A stretch of DNA of 64,000 nt from Sepiola atlantica (Eukaryota > Mollusca > Cephalopoda > Sepiida > Sepiolidae). The notes under the pieces were generated by a model. The model was not told the origin of the DNA and did not search any database. It saw nothing but the letters and a program-made list of their open reading frames with translations. Each line of letters begins with the position of its first letter. Positions within the stretch are counted from its first letter, which is position 1. The stretch is taken from contig OY744528.1 of assembly GCA_963556195.1 (NCBI GenBank), positions 56,950,150 to 57,014,149 on the forward strand. Direction: 5' to 3'. The translations under genes and the position numbers were made by a program. Shown piece after piece: positions 57,395-64,000 of the stretch.

Positions 57395-59369
57395 AGGGAC
57401 GTCGTTTTTCAAGTCAGTGGTACGCCAAATTTGAATGGATCGAGTAGAGCATCCAGAAGAATGGTATCTTTTGTCATACATGCAGGAATTTTGGACATTT
57501 ACGACGGGAGGAAAGTAGAGTCTGGACAGAGTTTGGCTTTCGTGACTGGAGGAAAATTGGACAAAAATTGAAAGCACATAATGACACTGATATCCACAAA
57601 GAAGCGGACAAGGTTCGGATCACCTTAAAAAATGTTCAGAAAGTAGGGAGAGTGGATCAACTCCTGGATCCATGCTACCGAGACAAGAAATTAATCGATG
57701 AGCACAAACAGCATCTCCTGACAGTACTGGACATAGTATTATTCTGTGCAGAGAATGAGATAGCACTGAGAGGTGATGACGAAAGCAAATAATCACTAAA
57801 CAGTGGAAACTTTTTGGAGTTACTCTCACTTTTATCTAAGTATGACCCAACTATTCAACAACGCTTGGAGAAACTTCCGAAAAATGCACAAATGTTAAGC
57901 CCAGAGATTCAAAATGATTTACTCTTTTCAGCGCAGAAGGTTCTGTTAGAGGAAATCAGGGACCAGGTTCAGGAAGCCGGATATTATGTGGTTTTAGCTG
58001 ATGAGGTTAAGGACATCTCTAACAAAGAATTACTTGGTGTTTCATTAAGGTTTCTGCACGGAGGAAAAATCCATGAACGGGCCATTGGTTTCATGGAGCT
58101 GTATGACTTATCTGCTGCCAGTATTTCAGAACAGCTGCAAGGTATGCTGCGGTCTATGAACTTGGAGAAGGAGATGTGTGTTGGGCAAGGATACGATGGT
58201 GCAAGTGTGATGTCAGGTGAACGTGGTGGTGTCCAAGCGCTGATGAAAAGGGCTGGCTATACAAATGCCCAGTATGTGCACTGTGCATCTCATAGGCTGA
58301 ATTTAGTTCTCGCATCTGTCACAGAGATTGATCCTGCCATTAAGACATTCTTCGAGACCATGGATTTAGTGTACACTTTCATGACAGGTACAAAACGTCA
58401 TTCCCGATACCTGGAAATCCAGAAGATGTTGTATCCGAAAGACCCACAATTGGAACTGACCCATTCATCTACAACCAGGTGGTCTTCCAGATCCTTAGAA
58501 GTTGAAAAGTTCTTGCGCCGTTTTGATGTAATTTTGTACACTCTGGCATCCTTTCAAAATGATCCTGCTGCTAAAATAAAACTTTCTGCTATTGCTCTAC
58601 TGAAGGCAATTCAGGCAAAGAAGTTCCTAGTTCTCCTAATCTTTTTTGAAAGATTATATGATTATACAGATGTTGTGACCAAAGGTCTGCAAAAGAAACA
58701 AACAAATGCGGAGACAGCTATTAGCTTGGTGGAAACACTACTTGAACACGCAGAATCATTCGATACAGAGAAGGTGGTGAAGTATGCATTGGAGCTTGCC
58801 ACAAAGTACGATATCACGGATATTGATACTCGGCCATCTGGAAGGGCACGAAAGTTATCCGGAAAATTAGATGGCGCATTAGTGACTGGCACATTAGAGG
58901 AGAACTCCGTGCTCGATTTGGAAATGCTCAATGTGCAGTGATAAAAGCTGATGCAGTGTGTAACACGTCATCAGAATCATTCATGGACAGTGAGACGCTG
59001 AAACAGCTAGGTCCACTGTTTGGGGTTTTGGTAAAGGAGAGTGAGATGGAAATATTCAAGAACTACATTCAGCGACGTCTCCCTACCGAAGATCTTGGAC
59101 TTTCAGAATTATTCGAACAATGTGACAGGGATATTTTTCCATCGGTGCATAGAGTATTGCAATTGCTCCTTACCATCCCACAGACCTCAGTAACTGTTGA
59201 AAGACTATTCTCTTCAGTGAAGCGCATCAAAACAAGAATGCGATCTTTGATGTCAACAGAGAGACTGACCTCACTCTGCCTCATATCCTTTGAAAAAGAT
59301 TTGCTGAGAAACATTGACAGAGAACGCATCCTTGCGCATTTCAATAACTGTAAAAATAGGAGATTATAA
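57395..59369 (+). pseudogene. hAT transposase, ZMYM1-like, near-intact
   Basis: One frame from about 57405 carries a TTF-type zinc finger (WYAKFEWIE, stop, SIQKNGIFCHTCRNFG, GFRDWRKIGQKLKAHND), then LLSLLSKYDPTIQQRLEKLP and a DUF4371-like catalytic part (VVLADEVKDISNKELLGVSL, CVGQGYDGASVMSGERGGVQ, VHCASHRLNLVLA, TRWSSRSLEVEKFL) to 58941. The C-terminal hAT dimerisation domain (SVHRVLQLLLTIPQTSVTVE, RLFSSVKRIKTRMRSLM) continues in another frame, 58938-59369. Defects: TAG in the finger, TAA at 57790-57792, one shift at about 58940. The enzyme would cut and paste this element. The 375-residue open stretch indicates fairly recent loss. Confidence 0.9.
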
Positions 59370-59687
59370 TAGAATTCTGTAGAGCTAGCAAGTAGCTACC
59401 TTATTTTACGAACTTTATGTTATTATTACTGTGTTTACTATGCTTTATGTGCTTTACTATGCTTATGTTGTTATTTATGTGTACCTACCGAAATACACAA
59501 CAATATATTTAGATTATATAAAAGAAATTGAAATTTTTTTACTACTTATTTATATATCAGTACACACACACACACTGAACCAAAACGTCACTCATATTAG
59601 AATATCAATATTAGTTTTGCCCTTCCTAAAAATGCCTTGCCCCCCCCCCCCATAAGTTAGAAGTCTGGCTACGTGCCTGCAGTATCA

Positions 59688-60845
59688 TGTCACTGCAAAG
59701 GTTTTTCATTATCAAAAGTTTGATGCTTTTGTAGAAAATATTTTTAAAAAGTAAATTGACCAGACAATATCCAACTACTTGTGATGATAAAGAAGCATTC
59801 GCCATATACACACAAAAATATGTTCTTGTTCTAACAAGAAAATATTTTTCCGGTTATTAGCTGTTACAATATTAAAATTAATATAATTACTAGAGCTGCC
59901 GGTATCAATTAATGCATCAGTAGAAACTCCATTAATTTTAACCCGCATTATACTTTTCGAGAGAGTAGTAGCTACCATGAGAGAGGCGAACAAATTTTTA
60001 GAAACATTATTTTTGGTAGACCTACACACCTTAGAAAAATGTCACAACTTCTCACACTTGTGACACCTAGCATTTTTGGCCGGACAAGAAAAACGAGGGT
60101 GTGGACTTAACCCACAAAAGTGGCATTTACGACTTGTGGAAGCAGCGGTGATAGGCAACTCTGAAAGATTTGCAGTGCCCGGAATTTCCTGGTTAGAGAA
60201 AGAAGTCACAGAGGAAGGGTCCTGAGAAGAATGCACATAAGAGGGGGGCGAACAACAAGAGTGTGTGTTGTTCAAAGCAGCACCGACTGCAGGTAGAACA
60301 CCGACTGTTTTTGGGCAATTTTGAACGTATAAGCCTGTTCGTAGGCTGTTCTGAGGTCCAGACATTTGTTTTCGAGCAGTCTTTGTCTTACCTACACATT
60401 TTGGAGTCCGTTAATAAAAGCATCCATAATGTGCTTATCTCGAATTTCTCCAGCAAACATTGACCAGAAGTTACAGTCCTTGCTCAGAGTTCGTAATTCC
60501 TTTAAAAACTGCTCCAAAGATTTGTTATTTTGGTGTCGCCATACATGTAAATATCGCGAAAATATTTCATTTTGGGGCTTTCAGTAAGTGGTTTGTAATA
60601 TTGCGATAGCCTCTTCATAAGTGCTGCAGTCCATAATAATTTTGTGTATCGTGAGATACATAGTTGGTTAGTAGTCCGAGTTTGTTTATCTGTCATTTTG
60701 TTTTTCTGCATGTAATGTTTGCAAAAAGTTTTCAAACGTCACTCGCCAATGAGTCCAGCGTTTTTCAGAATTAGAAGAGTCAGGTTCCAAGTCGAACTAT
60801 TGTGGCTGCATTAATTGTTCCATGTTAATTGTATGTTGAATAAAT
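59688..60845 (-). pseudogene. Gypsy D protease and gag
   Basis: 60029-59775 is the protease with ALIDTGSSSNYINFNIVT. 60365-60042 is the gag end with a zinc-knuckle-type CHFCGLSPHPRFSCP and CHKCEKL. Frames between 60735 and 60500 give the gag core (AIAILQPLTESPKMKYFRDI). An ATG near 60822 with MEQLMQPQ would be the gag start. Gag coats the RNA and the protease cuts gag-pol. Several stops. Confidence 0.8.
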
Positions 60846-61061
60846 TGTAATGACAAACAAGAACAGACATAACTTGAGAAAGCTTTATTCTACATACAAT
60901 GTCGGTACAATATTAGAGCTGTTATTTATATTGTTTAGTAAAAGCAGGAGAGTTTTCCAAAGGGGAGATAATTCAGAATAGGGAAAGTTATTCGTAATTG
61001 TTCATTACAAGAACAATGTTATTTTTAAGTTTAAATGCCCTTTGGGAGAATGTAATTCCCA
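60846..61061 (-). repeat. 5' LTR of gypsy D
   Basis: Read on minus, TGGGAATTACATTCTCCC ... AATAAAGCTTTCTC ... TTGTCATTACA, about 216 bp with TG...CA ends and a central AATAAA. It abuts Penelope sequence at 61062. No second copy is available to confirm the ends. Confidence 0.6.
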
Positions 61062-61340
61062 TAATAATAATAAAGCTAATAGCTACATTGGTTCTACAAC
61101 CACTACTCTATACCACTGCCTCACCATCTATCTTATAAACTAGCTCAATTTACCAACATCTACAAAAACATAACTGCTTCTGATTTAAGACACATTTTAG
61201 TTAATAGAATTAAAATAATACATTCCAAAACCAATTTTTAAAAATTAAAAATACTTGAAGCTATTTTTATTATAACCCAAAAATTAATAACATATTTTTA
61301 TGAAACCAGTAATAACATTTTAAAATGCTAAATGTAATAC
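61062..61340 (+). pseudogene. Penelope-like element, GIY-YIG part (piece 3 of 3)
   Basis: The + strand reads SYIGSTTTTLYHCLTIYLIN, then after a shift DLRHILVNRIKIIHSKTNF, KLKILEAIFII and FYETSNNILKC. YIGSTTxTLxxRLxxHL and LxILEAIFI are typical of Penelope GIY-YIG domains. The GIY Tyr-Ile-Gly is present. It continues the protein whose earlier parts lie at 44925-45745 and 52137-52286. Confidence 0.8.
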
Positions 61341-61665
61341 AATTTTATCTTGTAACGCTAATTCTGGCGTCGTAGAATTTAAGTTGTCAACGTCTTTCCT
61401 GGAACAATGCGAGACATTTCTTTTGGCGTCTAACTGACTTTACGTGCGCGTTTCTCCACTATCTTTTGAAATTCTCTTCTTTTCTCCACCTTTTTTGTTT
61501 ATTTGCTTTTGTCACCTGAAGATGATTCGACGAAGAATCGAAAACGTTCATGATACATATGGAACATACATTAATGTGTTTGAGTTTAACACAAAAAAGA
61601 TCATTGAAAAGATAAAAAAAGGTATAATTAAGCAAAGAATTCTGTTATGTTTAACAAGGTTTGCT
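61341..61665 (+). mobile_element. Probable Penelope 3' untranslated end
   Basis: Follows the GIY-YIG part. Contains cctgaagatgattcgacgaa then gaatcgaaaacgtt (61517-61550), a short stem (gattc/gaatc) followed by GAAAACGTT, the kind of stem-plus-CGAAACGTT word found at Penelope 3' ends and reminiscent of a broken hammerhead. Confidence 0.5.

Positions 61666-61692
<27 letters not shown>
61666..61692. repeat. TA tract, left part
   Basis: TA run interrupted at 61693 by the next element and resuming at 62828. Confidence 0.9.
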
Positions 61693-61696
<4 letters not shown>

Positions 61697-62823
61697 GTTG
61701 GGCGGTTTTGAAATTTTGGTTTCGGTATCGGTTTCGGTTTTTTTGAAAAAAGATTTTTTACTATGGAAGCTATTCATTCTCTTGTGTGATGATTAGTTAT
61801 TATTAATATTTGTTTTTAAGACAGGGTAATAAAACTTTATAGACATGTGTAAAAGACTAGTAGTACACCCGAAAACCGCGCCAAGGGAAAAGGAAGGATG
61901 GTTAAAAAAAAGTAGAGATTATTAATTCACCTAAAGTCATTTTTTAAGCTTTAAGGTAATTTTAGTCATAGAATTCATGACTTGGATTAAAGTTTAATAA
62001 TTTTAATAATTAAACTTTCGAATAAATTGTCAACTCTAAATAAATACCATATTAACAATTTAGTAAAATATAAATCGTTGCATAGTCTACTTTTTGAATA
62101 ACCCATTTTTAGGAGAGAAAACGGTATACTTGAGAGATAGTTCTCTAGAAATGACAATTTATGTATGGAGTGGCTTTTCAAAAGTAAACAATGAAATGCC
62201 TAATGTTTAAAATAATTTTTAAAATCCGAATAAAGTGATACTAGCATTGGCAACTACTTTTTTTCTTTTTAAATGTTTATACTCGCTCGCTACTTTTCGT
62301 TTATTTACTTTTACAACAAGTATTTTTTTTAAATTTCATTTTAATAACTTATTTTTTTAGATAACTCTTAAACAAACATAAATAAGTATTTTACAATTTT
62401 GAGTTGAATCAAATAGATTTTCGACATCATATGGAACGCGTTTGATTTTTTCTTTTTCATTTGAAAATAGTTTATGCTAAAAATACGATGTCATGTTGTC
62501 TGTCGTATTTCTCTTTTTTTCATTTGAAAATTCAAAATGTTAATGATAAACAAACTGTAAACAAAGATTTCTTCCTACAAATCAATTAAATGTTTTTATC
62601 ATATATTTGTTCAATCTGTCCTCTTACTAATATAACATTTTTTGGTAATATTCAATTTTATTCAAATCGGAAAATCTTTTCAACCGTGTTTCCTTGTATA
62701 TGGTGGCTTACTGTAGTAAAAACACAATACCGAACGGTTACGGTTTAAAAAAAACAAACCGATTCGGTATTCGGTATGGTGACGAAACCGAAAAAACGCG
62801 GTTTTTCGGTAAAACCGCCCATC

Positions 62824-62827
<4 letters not shown>
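61693..62827. mobile_element. Non-autonomous inverted-repeat element (hAT-like ends)
   Basis: Left end tagagttgggcggtttt; right end, read inward, tagagatgggcggtttt, giving 16 of 17 matching terminal bases, then CGGTTT-rich subterminal words on both sides (ggtttcggtatcggtttcgg / aaaccgattcggtattcggt). 1135 bp without coding capacity. TAGAGxTGGGC ends are typical of hAT-type elements (inference). It sits inside a TA array, so the 8-bp duplication cannot be read unambiguously. Confidence 0.7.

Positions 62828-62860
<33 letters not shown>
62828..62860. repeat. TA tract, right part
   Basis: Continuation of the TA array on the other side of the inserted element. Confidence 0.9.
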
Positions 62861-62865
<5 letters not shown>

Positions 62866-62930
62866 AATATTTGTACGTATACGTTTCGTCCTTTAATCGG
62901 GACTCATCAGCATAGAGATATAACTATTCA
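62860..62930 (-). ncRNA. Type I hammerhead ribozyme (Penelope/retrozyme type)
   Basis: On the minus strand CTGATGA (62910-62904) is followed by stem II GTCC / GGAC (62903-62900 and 62891-62888) with loop CGATTAAA, then GAAA (62887-62884) and the tiny palindromic stem III CGTATACG (62883-62876). The cleavage triplet GTA is at 62876-62874, so self-cleavage is predicted between 62874 and 62873. All conserved core bases are present. Stem I (62911-62930 with 62873-62856) is weak, starting G-C, T-A and then irregular. Short stem III and a TA-rich 3' side fit hammerheads reported in Penelope-like retroelements. Confidence 0.85.
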
Positions 62931-63385
62931 CTACCGGTCGCGTGATTCGAAACTATGTTACAACTCAAATCCTGACATCCCGACCCCCACAGCCACCGCT
63001 GAATAGCTAGATAAATAGTGATAATTTTAACACTTATTCGGTGGCTTGACGTCAAGAGAGCGTTCAACTTAATGGAAGGAACGATGCATTTATAGCTAGC
63101 GACGTCATGCTGTGCTAATGCTACACACTTACAGTGGCCATCTAGGGGTTTTCTATATATATAGAAAACTTTTTTAAACAGAAAGAGAAAATTCATTGGT
63201 TGAAGGAAACAAATACGGGGAAATAAAATCAAGAACTCTAATACTGAACTATAAAAATGATGCCAAAACATAAATCTGTGTATTTAGCTTAATTATTGTA
63301 TCATGGTGTTTTTTTTACGCTTGTTAAATAGACCGGAGAAAAAAGCGGACAAAAGTTTCGAATTATAACACATCTAATTTCTCTT
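62931..63385. other. Unrecognised flank upstream of the hammerhead
   Basis: Moderate GC around 62935-63130, then AT-rich. It may belong to the same minus-strand retroelement as the ribozyme, but no RT or GIY-YIG words were found. It contains a tatatatata fold-back (ttttctatatatatagaaaa, 63151-63170) and gcggacaaaag, also seen in the hAT. Confidence 0.4.
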
Positions 63386-63606
63386 CCCCCACACCCCTCT
63401 CTCTCTCTTTGACTTTCTGTCTCTCTCTCTCTCTCACAGTTTTCTCTCTCACACTTTTATCATTCTCTCTTTCATTTTCTTTCTCTCTCACACACTTTTC
63501 TCCCTCACACTTTCTATCATTCTCTCTCGCACTTTTATCATTCTCTCTCTCTCTCTCTCTCTCTCTCACACTTTCTCGCTCTCGCTCTCTCTCACACACT
63601 TTCTCG

Positions 63607-63671
<65 letters not shown>

Positions 63672-63685
63672 ATCTCTTCTCTCTC
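63386..63685. repeat. CT microsatellite
   Basis: About 300 bp of CT dinucleotide with CACA and TTTC interruptions. The Arg-Glu and Leu-Ser frames across it are artefacts. Confidence 0.96.
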
Positions 63686-64000
63686 TCATTAGTATGAGCT
63701 GTAAAATTTAGAGAAATGTAGAATTTTATTTCTTTATCAACAACATAAACAGCTGAAAATGTGAAGGTGAATAGCAAAAAATCCCTCCATGTTAAAAAAA
63801 GTTCTGAACCGGAATCAGATAGTCAGAATCAAATAGTGATTTATATTAATTGCTATCAATGACAAATTCTGAAAATCCGACAGGATAACTTTATATATTA
63901 GATATATAATTTCTAAAAGGTTCTCAATGAGAATAGCAAAATTGTTAAAAAAAAACGGTGAAATGGTATTTATTTAAATGTTATTTTATATAGTAAGATG
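63686..64000. other. AT-rich end of window, nothing seen
   Basis: No coding signal or recognised repeat. Confidence 0.5.

Larger units (their letters stand above)
54478..59687 (+). mobile_element. hAT transposon (ZMYM1-like transposase) nested in gypsy D
   Basis: The element 54486-59679 is flanked by the exact 8-bp duplication CAGTATCA (54478-54485 and 59680-59687), the hallmark length for hAT. Its ends share the inverted repeat CACGTAGCCAG; the right end reads CAGGCACGTAGCCAG inward. Inside are a doubled left end, a long inverted repeat, a direct duplication and a nearly complete transposase. 5.19 kb. The gypsy sequence reads on across it once the duplication is allowed for. Confidence 0.93.
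52287..61061 (-). mobile_element. Gypsy element D, split by a hAT transposon
   Basis: Minus-strand gypsy related to C. Integrase and RT are at 52290-54477, gag, protease and 5' LTR at 59688-61061, with the hAT 54486-59679 between. The left (3') LTR is missing: the integrase tail runs directly into Penelope DNA at 52286, and about 35 Penelope codons are also missing, so one deletion probably removed both. Confidence 0.85.

Noticed and set aside
63363..63777. Arg-Glu-rich and Leu-Ser-rich open frames around 100 residues
   Set aside because: They are translations of the CT microsatellite.

Overview
This is a eukaryotic, clearly metazoan, AT-rich and repeat-dominated window. The only host gene I recognise is TMEM164. 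Three of its exons lie on the + strand (coding 17613-17933, 20719-20835 and 23098-23176) with canonical GT/AG splice sites. They give about 172 residues, roughly the first 60% of the protein. The remaining exons were not found and probably lie beyond the window. Almost everything else that can be identified is transposable-element DNA or simple repeat. The mix (Penelope-like elements with a GIY-YIG domain, RTE-type and Jockey/CR1-type LINEs, several Ty3/gypsy elements, hAT transposases of ZBED and ZMYM1-like type, a mariner with a DUF4817-like head, tRNA-derived SINEs, long TA/TATG arrays) resembles coleoid cephalopod genomes. That placement is inference from style and recall, not a search result.

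Layout. 0-9 kb: the edge of a mariner inserted next to a TA/TATG array, a decayed gypsy pol, a tRNA-Ser-like SINE, a Penelope 3' end, a gypsy integrase scrap, a ZBED-hAT pseudogene and a perfect 60-bp palindrome. 9.1-13.7 kb: a complete but decayed gypsy element (here B) with both LTRs and an ATGTC target-site duplication. 13.7-27 kb: the TMEM164 locus, with RTE, Jockey/CR1, Penelope and SINE debris in and after its introns. 27.3-31.4 kb: a second complete gypsy (C) with GCTTC duplications. 31.4-44.9 kb: a LINE endonuclease fragment, two related LTR-like repeats in opposite orientation, a 1.9-kb array of 24-bp minisatellite, three fold-back MITEs and long stretches with nothing recognisable.

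44.9-61.4 kb is a layered nest. A + strand Penelope-like element is split by an LTR element (A, itself carrying a LINE and a 95-bp tandem array in gag) and by a third gypsy (D). Gypsy D is in turn split by a 5.2-kb hAT transposon with an exact 8-bp duplication (CAGTATCA). To the right, a non-autonomous inverted-repeat element splits a TA array. Directly beyond it, on the minus strand, is a well-formed hammerhead ribozyme core, as known from Penelope-like retroelements. The window ends in a long CT microsatellite.

No bacterial operon, CRISPR array, rRNA or intact tRNA gene is visible. None of the pol genes looks intact. The best-preserved transposase, in the hAT, has two in-frame stops and one frameshift.
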